Assembly (NCBI RefSeq): GCF_900156625.1
Contig: NZ_FTOB01000004.1
Coordinates: 124,001-188,000 of the forward strand
Reading direction: 5' to 3'
Source: Zobellia uliginosa
GTDB lineage: Bacteria; Bacteroidota; Bacteroidia; Flavobacteriales; Flavobacteriaceae
DNA: 64,000 nt
A program made the translations under genes and the position numbers. This document shows positions 33,299 to 42,325 of this stretch, one piece after another. Under the pieces are notes generated by a model. The model ran no database searches. It saw only the letters and a program-made list of their open reading frames with translations, and was not told the DNA's origin. Every line of letters begins with the position of its first letter. Positions within the stretch are counted from its first letter, which is position 1.

Positions 33299-34066
33299 AT
33301 GATACTAACGGATACCCATACACATTTATACAGTGAAGCCTTCGATGAAGATAGGGAGGCTGTTATTGAAAAGGCCATGGCGCTAGGTGTTAAACGGTTT
33401 TTTATACCCGCTATCGATTCTACGTATACCGAGGCCATGTTTGAGTTGGAGAAGTCACATCCTGAAAATATTTTTTTGATGATGGGGCTCCATCCTACAC
33501 ATGTAAAGGAAAGCTATAAGGAGGAATTACGGCATGTTGGGGAAATGTTGGCCCAGCGAAAGTTTTATGCAGTCGGTGAAATAGGGATGGACCTGTATTG
33601 GGATAAAACTTTTCTCAAGGAACAGCAAGAGGCCTTTCGTACGCAAATACAATTGGCCAAAAAATATAAACTGCCCATAGTTATCCATTGTCGGGATGCC
33701 TTCGATGAGGTTTTTGAAGTGCTTGAAAGTGAAAAGGACGACGGACTCTACGGTGTTTTTCACTGTTTTACCGGGAATTTGGAACAGGCGCAAAAAGCCA
33801 TTGGTTATAATATGATGCTCGGGATTGGTGGGGTCGTGACCTTTAAGAACGGAAAGATCGATACCTTTTTGGCCGAGATTCCATTAAAAAACATCGTACT
33901 GGAGACCGATTCGCCCTATTTGGCACCGGTTCCTTATCGTGGAAAAAGAAATGAGAGTGCCTATTTGATGCAGGTGGTCGAGAAGCTTGCCGACTTGTAT
34001 GGGCTTCCTACTGAGACGGTGGCCGAGCTTACTACGGAAAATTCGAAGCGTGTCTTTGGGGTTTGA
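33299..34066 (+). CDS. TatD family metal-dependent hydrolase (deoxyribonuclease-like)
   Basis: A 255-residue TIM-barrel hydrolase. The metal-binding residues are visible in TDTHTHL near residue 4-10, MMGLHPTHV, AVGEIGMDLYWD, VIHCRDAFDEV, GVFHCFTGN and LETDSPYLAPVP. TatD proteins act as DNases in vitro and have a proposed role in DNA quality control. The gene starts 4 bases after a -7-like element and is followed after 31 bases by ansA, so the two are likely cotranscribed. Confidence 0.92.
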   Translation: MILTDTHTHLYSEAFDEDREAVIEKAMALGVKRFFIPAIDSTYTEAMFELEKSHPENIFLMMGLHPTHVKESYKEELRHVGEMLAQRKFYAVGEIGMDLYWDKTFLKEQQEAFRTQIQLAKKYKLPIVIHCRDAFDEVFEVLESEKDDGLYGVFHCFTGNLEQAQKAIGYNMMLGIGGVVTFKNGKIDTFLAEIPLKNIVLETDSPYLAPVPYRGKRNESAYLMQVVEKLADLYGLPTETVAELTTENSKRVFGV

Positions 34067-34097
34067 GAAGTTACTTGAATATAAAAATTGTTGGTCG

Positions 34098-35129
34098 ATG
34101 AAACAAAGTAGCATCCTATTGATATATACCGGGGGTACCATTGGTATGGTGAAAGATTATGCTTCCGGGGCGTTAAGGGCTTTTAATTTTGATAAATTAC
34201 TGGAGAGTATCCCGGAAATCAAACAACTTGATTGTCATGTCGACTCGGTTTCTTTTAAGGGGCCGATCGATTCCTCGAATATGAATCCGTCGCATTGGGT
34301 GCAGATCGCTACCTTGATCGAGGAACATTATGATTCGCATGATGGTTTTGTAGTGTTGCACGGTAGCGATACTATGAGTTATACGGCTTCGGCCTTAAGT
34401 TTTATGCTTGAAAATTTGGGGAAACCCGTGATTTTTACAGGCTCTCAATTGCCTATTGGCGATTTAAGAACGGATGCCAAGGAGAACCTGATAACCTCTA
34501 TTCAGATTGCCGCCTTGCGAAAGAAAAATAAACCTGTGGTTCAGGAAGTCGGACTTTATTTTGAATATAAGCTGTATCGGGCCAACCGAACCACTAAAAT
34601 AAATGCCGAGCATTTTCAGGCTTTTGCCTCGTTAAATTATCCCGAGTTGATCGAATCTGGGGTGTTTTTGAAGGTGAGTGAAGAATATCTTTTGCGAAAT
34701 AGGGGGCGAAAAAAGTTTACGGTACACAAGGAAATGGATCAAAATGTCGCGATTTTGAAGTTGTTTCCCGGTATTGGGCCGCTCGTTTTGCAAAGTGTAG
34801 TGTGTATTCCGGGCTTGAAAGCATTGGTTTTGGAGACTTATGGTGCCGGAAATGCCCCAACGGAAGCTTGGGTAATCGATATTTTAAGGGAGGCGAAAGA
34901 AAAAAATATTCATATTGTAAATGTTACCCAGTGCTCTGGGGGAAGTGTTTCAATGGGGCGCTATGAAACGAGTAAGCAGTTGGAAGAGCTGCAAGTAATT
35001 AATGGTAAAGACATTACGACCGAGGCGGCCGTGGCCAAGCTGATGTATCTGTTGGGCTGTAATGTTTCCCCGAAATTGTTCAAATCGATATTCGAGACCT
35101 CCCTGCGCGGTGAAATCGAAGAAAATTAG
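34098..35129 (+). CDS. ansA: Type I L-asparaginase
   Basis: A 343-residue cytoplasmic enzyme that hydrolyses L-asparagine to aspartate and ammonia. The start at ATG 34098 matches the family N-terminus (MKQSSILLIYTGGTIGM) with the first catalytic Thr in TGGTIG. The second active-site motif is VVLHGSDTMSYTASALSF, with the Thr-Lys pair completed later by the dimer interface part around VLETYGAGNAP. No signal peptide indicates a cytoplasmic enzyme (ansA) rather than the periplasmic type II enzyme. It lies 31 bases after tatD. Another, unrelated asparaginase of the Ntn type is encoded near 55.8 kb. Confidence 0.93.
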   Translation: MKQSSILLIYTGGTIGMVKDYASGALRAFNFDKLLESIPEIKQLDCHVDSVSFKGPIDSSNMNPSHWVQIATLIEEHYDSHDGFVVLHGSDTMSYTASALSFMLENLGKPVIFTGSQLPIGDLRTDAKENLITSIQIAALRKKNKPVVQEVGLYFEYKLYRANRTTKINAEHFQAFASLNYPELIESGVFLKVSEEYLLRNRGRKKFTVHKEMDQNVAILKLFPGIGPLVLQSVVCIPGLKALVLETYGAGNAPTEAWVIDILREAKEKNIHIVNVTQCSGGSVSMGRYETSKQLEELQVINGKDITTEAAVAKLMYLLGCNVSPKLFKSIFETSLRGEIEEN

Positions 35130-35239
35130 CAATTTTAATTTCTTCAACTAATATTTTTTTTGTTATTTGGGCACCCCTTAAAAAGGGTGATCTTGTCTGG
35201 TCTGTTTTTTATTTGAAATGGACGGGGCGGGTTAGATTT

Positions 35240-35327
35240 AGAGAGGTGGCCGAGTGGTCGAAGGCGCACGCCTGGAAAGTGTGTATACACCAAAAGTGTA
35301 TCGAGGGTTCGAATCCCTTCCTCTCTG
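35240..35327 (+). tRNA. tRNA-Ser (anticodon GGA)
   Basis: An 88-base class II tRNA. The acceptor AGAGAGG pairs with CCTCTCT; the anticodon arm CACGC-CTGGAAA-GTGTG gives GGA; a long variable arm (TATACAC/GTGTATC) and a T arm with TTCGAAT follow; discriminator G. CCA is not encoded. Confidence 0.93.
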
Positions 35328-35341
35328 CGAGAACAAAAAGG

Positions 35342-35380
35342 AATTTTCAGTATAGAATAGAATAGTTTAGACTGGAAATT
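35342..35380. other. Hairpin downstream of tRNA-Ser
   Basis: AATTTTCAGT (35342-35351) pairs with ACTGGAAATT (35371-35380) with one G-T pair. No T run follows, so it may be a processing or attenuation structure rather than a normal terminator. Nothing else was seen in the 250 bases up to the ExbB gene. Confidence 0.3.
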
Positions 35381-35577
35381 TTGTAAGTTTAGTTTCTGTA
35401 TGTAAAATGGAAGTCTGCGCTTGGTCCTATCAAGTCGCTATAATAGTGCGAAAGGCCTATTAGGATGTCTTGTGCTGTATTTGGCCCTACTTCCCCGATG
35501 CAACGAAGTTTTACTTTTTTTATTGTGATTTTTTTTTATCTTTAACCCTATTAAATAACTAATTTAAGTTTGAACAA

Positions 35578-36324
35578 ATGAAAAAATTATCCTCTATCCT
35601 AGCCGTGGGCGGGTTGTTTGTAATGAGTACAAATACTGTTAATGCAATGGCTACTGCAGCAACAATGCTACAAGATGCCCCTGCCGAAGCTGAAGCAGGT
35701 TTTACCCAAGTATTGAAAGAAATGTTTATACAAGGTGGTGCCGGCTTCATGGGTATTGTTCTTTTGTGTTTGATTCTTGGTTTGGCCGTGGCCATCGAAA
35801 GAATCATCTATTTGAATATGGCAACTACAAACACCGCTAAACTTAGACAACAAGTTGAAGATGCTTTGGCATCCGGAGGTGTTGAGGCTGCAAAAGAAGT
35901 TTGTAGAAACACAAAAGGTCCTGTTGCTTCTATTTATTACCAAGGTTTGGATAGGGCTGGAGAGAGTATTGAATCCGCTGAAAAAGCTGTTGTTGCTTAC
36001 GGTGGCGTTCAAATGGGTCAATTGGAGAAAAACGTTTCTTGGTTGTCTTTGTTTATCGCTGTTGCGCCTATGCTTGGTTTCATGGGTACGGTAATCGGTA
36101 TGATTCAGGCCTTCCAGAAAATTAGTGCTGTTGGTAACTTGAGTGCATCCCTTATTGCAGGTGATATCCAGGTAGCGTTATTGACAACTGTATTTGGTCT
36201 TATTACTGCTATTATCCTTCAGATTTTCTATAACTACATCATTGCTAAAATCGATAGCATCGTTAATGATATGGAAGATTCTTCTATCGTTTTGATAGAT
36301 ATGTTGGTGGATCACAAAAAATAA
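35578..36324 (+). CDS. MotA/TolQ/ExbB proton channel protein
   Basis: A 248-residue inner-membrane protein. An N-terminal segment (LSSILAVGGLFVMSTNTVNA) looks like a signal or extra helix, followed by the usual three ExbB helices near residues 52-75 (AGFMGIVLLCLILGLAVAIE), 150-175 (LSLFIAVAPMLGFMGTVIGM) and 190-218 (QVALLTTVFGLITAIILQIF). With two ExbD genes downstream it forms the proton-driven energiser that powers TonB or Tol-type systems. The two TonB receptors in this window would need such energy, although no tonB gene is adjacent. Confidence 0.88.
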   Translation: MKKLSSILAVGGLFVMSTNTVNAMATAATMLQDAPAEAEAGFTQVLKEMFIQGGAGFMGIVLLCLILGLAVAIERIIYLNMATTNTAKLRQQVEDALASGGVEAAKEVCRNTKGPVASIYYQGLDRAGESIESAEKAVVAYGGVQMGQLEKNVSWLSLFIAVAPMLGFMGTVIGMIQAFQKISAVGNLSASLIAGDIQVALLTTVFGLITAIILQIFYNYIIAKIDSIVNDMEDSSIVLIDMLVDHKK

Positions 36325-36349
36325 GTCGCACAACTTAATACCTTAAATT

Positions 36350-36790
36350 ATGCACAAAATAATAAAGATTATATTGGTCGTTGTGGGCTTGATAGGCGCT
36401 GCCTTGTGGTTCATGCTTCCAGAGTCTGAAATGCCTGCTTCCGAAGCGATCAATAACGGAGCGCTTAACGCGATGTTCATGATTACGTGGTTGCTATTGG
36501 GAATAGCCATAGTGTCCAGCGTTGTGTTCGCCCTTAAGAATCTATTTTCGAATCCTGCTAGCTTAAAGAAATCCCTTTTCGTAGTCGTAGGTTTTCTTTT
36601 GGTAATCGGTATCGGCTATGTAATGGCCAGTGGTACTGATGTCAATATTCAGGAAATGGCTGATAGAGGTGTGTCTACCAATGAGTCTGAAATCAAGCAG
36701 ATCGGAGCTGGTATAAATGTGTTTTTCATATTGACCCTTGTAGCCGTAGGAGCTATGCTTTGGGGCGGTGTGAGAAAGATGATAAAATAA
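36350..36790 (+). CDS. Four-helix membrane protein in the ExbB/ExbD cluster
   Basis: A 146-residue protein with hydrophobic helices near residues 4-21, 40-61, 74-91 and 122-142, and a short polar segment between the last two (SGTDVNIQEMADRGVSTNESE). No family is recognised. It lies 25 bases after the ExbB-type gene and 15 before the ExbD-type gene, so it is likely to be part of the same complex or to assist its assembly. Confidence 0.75.
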   Translation: MHKIIKIILVVVGLIGAALWFMLPESEMPASEAINNGALNAMFMITWLLLGIAIVSSVVFALKNLFSNPASLKKSLFVVVGFLLVIGIGYVMASGTDVNIQEMADRGVSTNESEIKQIGAGINVFFILTLVAVGAMLWGGVRKMIK

Positions 36791-36805
36791 TTAAAAGATA
36801 AAACT

Positions 36806-37432
36806 ATGCCAAGAAGAGGAGCACCACCAGAGGTAAACGCCGGTTCCATGGCAGACATAGCATTCTTACTGCTTATATTTTTCTTGGTCACCACGACCAT
36901 TGAAACGGATGCAGGTTTGGATCGTATGTTGCCACCTATAGAGCCACCTACCGAAGCACCGCCAATCATTAAGGAGAAGAATATCTTTACGGTCAACATT
37001 AACCGTAACGGTCAACTGTTAGTCGAAGACGAGCTTACCGATATCAAAAGTTTGAGAGAAAAAGCGATCGCTTTTCTCGATAACGGTGGCGCGCCATCGG
37101 GCTCTCCTGACTACTGTAGCTACTGTAAAGGCAAAAGATTATCCGATTCATCGGATAACCCTACTAAGGCGATTATATCTCTTAAAAACGACCGTGAAAC
37201 AAAGTATGGTACCTACATAACAGTTCAAAACGAATTGGTAGGGGCGTATAATGAGTTGCGTAACCGTGAGGCACAACGTCTTTATAAAAGGGACTTTACC
37301 GATATGGAAGCGGAGTACCTTAATCCAGAAACCGAATCTAGTAGAAAAGAGGATCTTAAAGAGAAGGTGAAGCGGATTCAGGAATTGTTTCCACAGAAGT
37401 TGTCCGAGGCGGAGACCGATTCAAGTAATTAA
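36806..37432 (+). CDS. ExbD/TolR-family protein with CxxC insert
   Basis: A 208-residue protein with the ExbD single membrane helix near residues 15-31, preceded by the proton-coupling Asp17 in GSMADIAFLL. The periplasmic part (VNINRNGQLLVEDE) has an unusual insert with CSYC at residues 104-107 and a long charged, probably coiled C-terminus ending near KLSEAETDSSN. Usual ExbD proteins have about 140 residues. It is 15 bases after the four-helix protein gene and followed by a second ExbD 21 bases later. The two may form a mixed periplasmic dimer with ExbB. Confidence 0.88.
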   Translation: MPRRGAPPEVNAGSMADIAFLLLIFFLVTTTIETDAGLDRMLPPIEPPTEAPPIIKEKNIFTVNINRNGQLLVEDELTDIKSLREKAIAFLDNGGAPSGSPDYCSYCKGKRLSDSSDNPTKAIISLKNDRETKYGTYITVQNELVGAYNELRNREAQRLYKRDFTDMEAEYLNPETESSRKEDLKEKVKRIQELFPQKLSEAETDSSN

Positions 37433-37453
37433 TAAGAGCTTAAAACAAAATAT

Positions 37454-37936
37454 ATGTCAAAGTTTGCAAAGAAAAAAGACGCCGGTTTACCAGCTGTAAA
37501 CACTGCATCGTTACCTGATATTGTATTTATGCTTTTATTTTTCTTCATGACCGTAACGGTGATGAAAGACAATACCTTGAAAGTAGAGAATACTCTGCCA
37601 AACGCCAGTGAGACCAAGAAACTGGAAAAGAAAGATAGGGTTATATACATTTACGTTGGGGAACCAACTTCTCAGTATAAGGCTCAGTTCGGTGAAGAGG
37701 CAAGAATTCAATTGAACGATAAGTTCTCATCGCCTAATGAAGTAGGGGACTATATTTTGCAGGAAAGAGCTAAAAAGCCTCAAGAATTGCAGAATGTATT
37801 GACTACTGCTTTGAAGGTAGATAAGAATGCTAATATGGGACTCATTTCCGATATTAAACAAGAATTGCGAAAGGTTAATGCCCTTAAAGTCAACTATACG
37901 ACTTATGATGGTGATGCCTTCAACAATTTACAATAG
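37454..37936 (+). CDS. ExbD/TolR-family protein (second copy)
   Basis: A 160-residue protein with the ExbD/TolR layout: short cytoplasmic N-terminus, Asp22 (SLPDIVFMLLFFFMTVTVMK) in a membrane helix, and a periplasmic domain (IYIYVGEPTSQYKAQF, NMGLISDIKQELRKV). It lies 21 bases after the longer ExbD-type gene and ends the cluster before a terminator. Together with the first copy and ExbB it should form a proton-motive energiser. Confidence 0.9.
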   Translation: MSKFAKKKDAGLPAVNTASLPDIVFMLLFFFMTVTVMKDNTLKVENTLPNASETKKLEKKDRVIYIYVGEPTSQYKAQFGEEARIQLNDKFSSPNEVGDYILQERAKKPQELQNVLTTALKVDKNANMGLISDIKQELRKVNALKVNYTTYDGDAFNNLQ

Positions 37937-37966
37937 TATTTTTTCAAACTATAGTTAGAATATATG

Positions 37967-37998
37967 AACGCTTCGGATTCTTTTCCGAAGCGTTTTTT
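37967..37998 (+). terminator. Rho-independent terminator of the ExbB/ExbD operon
   Basis: A 10-bp stem AACGCTTCGG/CCGAAGCGTT (37967-37976 and 37985-37994) followed by T residues. The PorT-like gene begins 21 bases further. Confidence 0.85.
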
Positions 37999-38018
37999 AT
38001 TTGCTTATTTTTGACCCC

Positions 38019-38705
38019 ATGATGAAGCCTTGTTTTTATGTGCTGATGTTTTTGTGCTGTGCAAACGTAACGGCGCAGGCGGTCAATGATTCTGTAGTTT
38101 CCGATGAACGATATCTCGAAGATCAGTTTTATATTGGTATTACCTATAACTTTCTTGTGGCCCAGCCTGAGAGTGTAAGCCAACGCAACCTTTCTTACGG
38201 CTTACAAGCGGGTTTTATAAAGGATATTCCCTTTAATCATAGTAGAACTACCGCGCTTGGAATTGGCCTAGGATATGGCGTTTATTCGTATTATAGTAAC
38301 CTTTTGGCAAGCGAGACGGCCGATGGTGTGGTCTATAGTGTGATAGGCGATGGTTTTAAACGAAATAAAGTCGAGACCCATATGTTGGAGATACCGTTAG
38401 AGGTGAGGTGGCGTAACTCTACGCCTTCGGAGTATAAGTTCTGGCGTGTATATGCGGGAGTGAAATTCGGTTATGTATTCGGTGGTAGATCTAAACTCGT
38501 GCCGAATGATACTCCTAAAGTCTCCTTTTACAATAATGATATCAGGGATTTTCATTATGGTATTACCTTAAATTTTGGGTATAATACCTTCAATCTGCAT
38601 GCGTATTACGCATTGAACGGCCTCTTTAATGATGGGGTAGTTTTGGGTGACGAAAGTTTGAATTCGAAGCCGCTTAGAATAGGACTTATCTTCTATATCC
38701 TATAA
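38019..38705 (+). CDS. porT: PorT-like outer-membrane barrel protein (type IX secretion)
   Basis: A 228-residue barrel protein. The start at ATG 38019 (or 38022) gives a signal peptide (MMKPCFYVLMFLCCANVTAQ). The mature part runs RYLEDQFYIGITYNFLVAQ and is rich in aromatic residues with glycine-rich turns, ending in PLRIGLIFYIL. This resembles PorT/SprT of Bacteroidota, a component needed for type IX secretion. A -7-like element (TATTTTTG, 38006-38013) ends 5 bases before the ATG. The last 6 bases overlap the convergent PAP2-like gene. The PorT assignment is a pattern match to memory, not to a database. Confidence 0.6.
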   Translation: MMKPCFYVLMFLCCANVTAQAVNDSVVSDERYLEDQFYIGITYNFLVAQPESVSQRNLSYGLQAGFIKDIPFNHSRTTALGIGLGYGVYSYYSNLLASETADGVVYSVIGDGFKRNKVETHMLEIPLEVRWRNSTPSEYKFWRVYAGVKFGYVFGGRSKLVPNDTPKVSFYNNDIRDFHYGITLNFGYNTFNLHAYYALNGLFNDGVVLGDESLNSKPLRIGLIFYIL

Positions 38706-39305
38706 CCAAAAACGTATCGTCAGTAGTTGGGACAGAAGCCCAATAAAAAAACCTAGAACAAGTTCTATTGGGGTGTGCGCGTTTAGGTATAATCTAGAGG
38801 TCGCCACTAAACCGGTGAGTAGTGTGGCGATACTGATGGCCAATGTGATGTTCACCTCAAAGTGAATGCTAAGGCTGGTCAAGAACATGACCAGGCTACC
38901 CATACCCATAAGGTGCATGCTTATCTTTGTTTTGAAGAATAAAAGGGTCAATGCCGTCAATGCGGCTATGACAAGACCTACAAAGTAGAAATAGAGCTCT
39001 ACGATGTTGGAGTGGGGGATGATTTTATATATGACAAAGAGCAATAGTATGATGTGAACGTACATGGGGTATTTGCGTTCTTTCAGGTCGCTCATAAAAA
39101 CACTACTGGCCAGACCGAGGTTTCTCAATATAAAATACGTGATTATCGGAATGATTACCGTGAGTACGAAAATGGGGAAAAAGAAGGCGCCTTGAGCGCT
39201 CAGGGGTGTGTATTTCGGCGTAATGAGAAAATAGGCTACCGTACCTGCCACCGGTATGAATAAAGGGTGGAAAATATAGGATATGGCTTTTAAAAGGACC
39301 TTCAT
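38700..39305 (-). CDS. PAP2-like membrane protein
   Basis: A 201-residue protein with about six hydrophobic helices. The last segments SMHLMGMGSLVMFLTS and SRLYLNAHTPIELVLGFFIG resemble the second and third catalytic motifs of PAP2 phosphatases, although some usual residues differ, so activity is uncertain. The start codon shares one base with the rpoN stop (TAATG), so it is translationally coupled to rpoN. The stop overlaps the convergent PorT-like gene by 6 bases. Confidence 0.65.
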   Translation of the reverse strand: MKVLLKAISYIFHPLFIPVAGTVAYFLITPKYTPLSAQGAFFFPIFVLTVIIPIITYFILRNLGLASSVFMSDLKERKYPMYVHIILLLFVIYKIIPHSNIVELYFYFVGLVIAALTALTLLFFKTKISMHLMGMGSLVMFLTSLSIHFEVNITLAISIATLLTGLVATSRLYLNAHTPIELVLGFFIGLLSQLLTIRFWL

Positions 39306-40765
39306 TAAATCTGTTTGCGCAGCCTAGCTACCGGAATGTCGAGTTGTTCCCTGTACTTGGCAACGGTTCGCCGGGCAATCGGATACCCTTTTTCTTTAAG
39401 CAGCGCTGCCAATTTATCGTCGGTAAGGGGTTTTTTCTTCGATTCTTCCCCAATGACCGTTTCAAGGATTTTCTTTATTTCCTTGGTAGATACGTCTTCC
39501 CCTTGGTCGTTTTTCATCGATTCGGAAAAGAATTCCTTAATGAGTTTGGTGCCGTAAGGGGTGTCAACATACTTGCTGTTGGCTACGCGCGATACGGTAG
39601 AGACGTCCATTTCTATTTCGTCGGCAATATCCTTTAGAATCATGGGTCTCAGGTTCCGTTCGTCACCCGTAAGAAAGTATTCCGACTGGTACTGCATTAT
39701 GGCATTCATGGTGATGAACAAGGTCTGTTGACGTTGTCGAATGGCATCAATAAACCATTTTGCCGCATCGAGCTTTTGCTTGATGAACATAACGGTGTCT
39801 TTCTGGGATTTGGACTTCTTCTTGGCGTCTTTATATCCCTTTAGCATATTGCTGTACTCCCTCGATACGTGAAGTTCCGGGGCGTTTCTTCCGTTCAGGC
39901 TAAGTTCTAGTTCACCGTCTACGATCCGGATGGAGAAATCCGGGACAACATGCTCCACCATGCGGTTGTTTCCTGAATAGGAGCCGCCGGGCTTTGGGTT
40001 TAGCTTTTCGATCTCACTAATGGCTTCCCTAAGCTGCTCTTCTGAAATATTGTATTTCTGAATAAGCTTTTTGTAGTGCTTTTTGGTAAACTGTTCAAAC
40101 GACTTTTCGAGAATGGTAATCGCCAGTTCAATACTTGGCGAGCTTTCTTTTCTCTTGAGTTGAATGATGAGGCATTCTTCCAATGAACGTGCGCCAACCC
40201 CTGGGGGGTCGAGTTTTTGAACAATTTTCAATACCCGTTCTACCGTTTCTTCGTCGGTGTATATGTTTTGGGTAAACGCTAGGTCGTCGGTTATGTCTGA
40301 GAGCGGTCTTCTGATATAACCGCTTTCGTCTACGCTACCGACAAGAAATTCGGCAATGCTCCACTCGTCATCACTAAGATATACGGTGTTCATTTGGCTC
40401 AGTAAGTACTGATTGAACGAAGTGCCCGCCGCGTAGGGGACGTTCTTTTCTTCGTCATCGGCACTATAGTTGTTGGCCTTTGTTCTGTAGTCGGGTATTT
40501 CGTCGTCGCTTAGGTAATCGTCGATGTTGATGTCTTCGGTGGATATGATCTCACTGTCGGCCTCGTCGTTTTCGTAAGTGTCGGCAAATTCGTCGTCAAT
40601 GGAGTCCGATTCCTCTTTGCCTCCTTCCAATGCAGGGTTTTCTTCCAATTCTTGTTTAAGACGTTGCTCAAAGGCCTGTGTAGGCAATTGAATCAACTTC
40701 ATAAGCTGTATCTGCTGGGGAGATAGCTTTTGCGATAATTTGAACTGTAAGTGTTGTTTTAGCAT
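39305..40765 (-). CDS. rpoN: RNA polymerase sigma-54 factor
   Basis: A 486-residue sigma-54 protein. The N-terminal activator region is QLSQK-type glutamine-rich (HLQFKLSQKLSPQQIQLMKLIQLP), followed by an acidic linker (about 50-110), the core-binding domain (VGARSLEECLIIQLKR, IEKLNPKPG), and the DNA-binding part with VSTVSRVANSKYVDTPYG and the RpoN box ARRTVAKYREQLDIP near residue 465-480. Sigma-54 works with enhancer-binding activators, none of which is seen here. The gene is 48 bases after asnS on the same strand. Confidence 0.95.
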   Translation of the reverse strand: MLKQHLQFKLSQKLSPQQIQLMKLIQLPTQAFEQRLKQELEENPALEGGKEESDSIDDEFADTYENDEADSEIISTEDINIDDYLSDDEIPDYRTKANNYSADDEEKNVPYAAGTSFNQYLLSQMNTVYLSDDEWSIAEFLVGSVDESGYIRRPLSDITDDLAFTQNIYTDEETVERVLKIVQKLDPPGVGARSLEECLIIQLKRKESSPSIELAITILEKSFEQFTKKHYKKLIQKYNISEEQLREAISEIEKLNPKPGGSYSGNNRMVEHVVPDFSIRIVDGELELSLNGRNAPELHVSREYSNMLKGYKDAKKKSKSQKDTVMFIKQKLDAAKWFIDAIRQRQQTLFITMNAIMQYQSEYFLTGDERNLRPMILKDIADEIEMDVSTVSRVANSKYVDTPYGTKLIKEFFSESMKNDQGEDVSTKEIKKILETVIGEESKKKPLTDDKLAALLKEKGYPIARRTVAKYREQLDIPVARLRKQI

Positions 40766-40813
40766 TGGGGTCTAAAATTCGTTTTGCCTGCCTTCTAAGT
40801 TAGCGAATTCTTG

Positions 40814-42247
40814 CTAAAATTCTGCATTCTGCGGTGTTCTTGGAAAAGGAATTACGTCCCTAATGTTGCCCATGCCCGTAGCGAACAGCACCAAGCGTTC
40901 AAATCCTAGGCCGAAACCACTATGCACCGCACTACCGAATTTTCTCAAGTCTAGGTACCACCATAGTTCTTCTTCGTCAATGCCCAGTGACGCCATCTTT
41001 TCTTTCAGGACGTCAAGGCGTTCTTCACGTTGAGATCCACCTACGATTTCACCTATGCCCGGGAATAGGATGTCCATGGCACGAACCGTCTTTCCGTCTT
41101 CGTTGAGACGCATGTAGAAAGCTTTGATCTTTGCCGGATAATCGAACAAGATGACGGGGCATTTAAAATGTTTTTCCACTAAAAAGCGTTCGTGTTCACT
41201 CTGTAGGTCCGCTCCCCATTCGTTAATGGGGTATTGGAATTTTTTCTTTTTGTTCGGTTTGCTGTTTCTCAAGATATCGATGGCCTCTGTATACGATACG
41301 CGCATAAAATTGTTCTCGGCAACGAACTTGAGCTTTTCGATTAAGGCCATCTCACTGCGTTCGGCCTGTGGTTTGGTTTTCTCTTCGTCTAATAAACGTT
41401 TTTCAAGAAACTGTAGGTCGTCTTGGCAATTGTCAAGAACGTATTTGATAACGCTTTTTATGAAGTCTTCGGCGAGATCCATGTTGGCGTCTAGGTCAAA
41501 GAAGGCCATTTCGGGCTCTATCATCCAAAATTCGGCCAAGTGCCTTGATGTGTTACTGTTTTCTGCACGGAAAGTAGGGCCGAAGGTGTAGACCTTGCCC
41601 AAGGCCATGGCATAGGTTTCGGCTTCCAATTGGCCGGAAACCGTTAAGTTGGTCTCTTTTCCGAAGAAATCTTCTTTATAGTTTACGTTTCCATCCTCGT
41701 CTAGGGGTGGATTTTTGTCGTCCAATGTGCTTACCTTGAACATTTCACCGGCGCCTTCGGCATCGGATCCGGTTATGATCGGTGCGTGAAAGTAATAAAA
41801 GCCGTTTTGTTGAAAATATTGGTGAATGGCAAAAGATAGGGCCGAGCGTACGCGCATTACCGCAGCGAACGTGTTGGTGCGTATACGTAGATGCGCCTTT
41901 TCGCGCAAAAACTCCAAAGAGTGTTTTTTGGGTTGGATAGGGTAGGTCTCCGGATCGGCGCCGCCGTGGACCTTTAGGTCTTTTACTTGGATCTCTACGC
42001 TTTGTCCCCTGCCTTGGCTTTCTACAAGGGTCCCTGATATTTTAAGGGCAGCACCCGTATTGATTTGCTTTAGAAGACTCTCGTCAAATGATTCAAAATC
42101 GACAACACACTGGATATTGTTGATGGTGGATCCGTCGTTCAAAGCTATGAAACGATTACTTCTGAAGGTTTTGACCCATCCGTTGACGGTTACCTCTTGT
42201 AATAAATAATTTTCCGAAAGCAGTTCTTTTACGCTGTACGATTTCAT
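40814..42247 (-). CDS. asnS: Asparagine--tRNA ligase
   Basis: A 477-residue class II tRNA synthetase that charges tRNA-Asn. The start at ATG 42247 gives the usual N-terminus ([13 protein letters not shown]) with the OB-fold anticodon-binding domain ([14 protein letters not shown]); a longer frame upstream is unlikely. Class II motifs appear as motif 2 in [22 protein letters not shown] and motif 3 in [27 protein letters not shown]. The last residues (PRTPQNAEF) match the family end. It is the first gene of the probable asnS-rpoN-PAP2 transcription unit. Confidence 0.96.
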   Translation of the reverse strand: MKSYSVKELLSENYLLQEVTVNGWVKTFRSNRFIALNDGSTINNIQCVVDFESFDESLLKQINTGAALKISGTLVESQGRGQSVEIQVKDLKVHGGADPETYPIQPKKHSLEFLREKAHLRIRTNTFAAVMRVRSALSFAIHQYFQQNGFYYFHAPIITGSDAEGAGEMFKVSTLDDKNPPLDEDGNVNYKEDFFGKETNLTVSGQLEAETYAMALGKVYTFGPTFRAENSNTSRHLAEFWMIEPEMAFFDLDANMDLAEDFIKSVIKYVLDNCQDDLQFLEKRLLDEEKTKPQAERSEMALIEKLKFVAENNFMRVSYTEAIDILRNSKPNKKKKFQYPINEWGADLQSEHERFLVEKHFKCPVILFDYPAKIKAFYMRLNEDGKTVRAMDILFPGIGEIVGGSQREERLDVLKEKMASLGIDEEELWWYLDLRKFGSAVHSGFGLGFERLVLFATGMGNIRDVIPFPRTPQNAEF

Positions 42248-42325
42248 TTGAGTCACTTGAAAATTGAAGGGCAAAGATAAGTTTTTGGACAAAAGAATCC
42301 GTGCTAATGAGGGGTTAAATCAACC

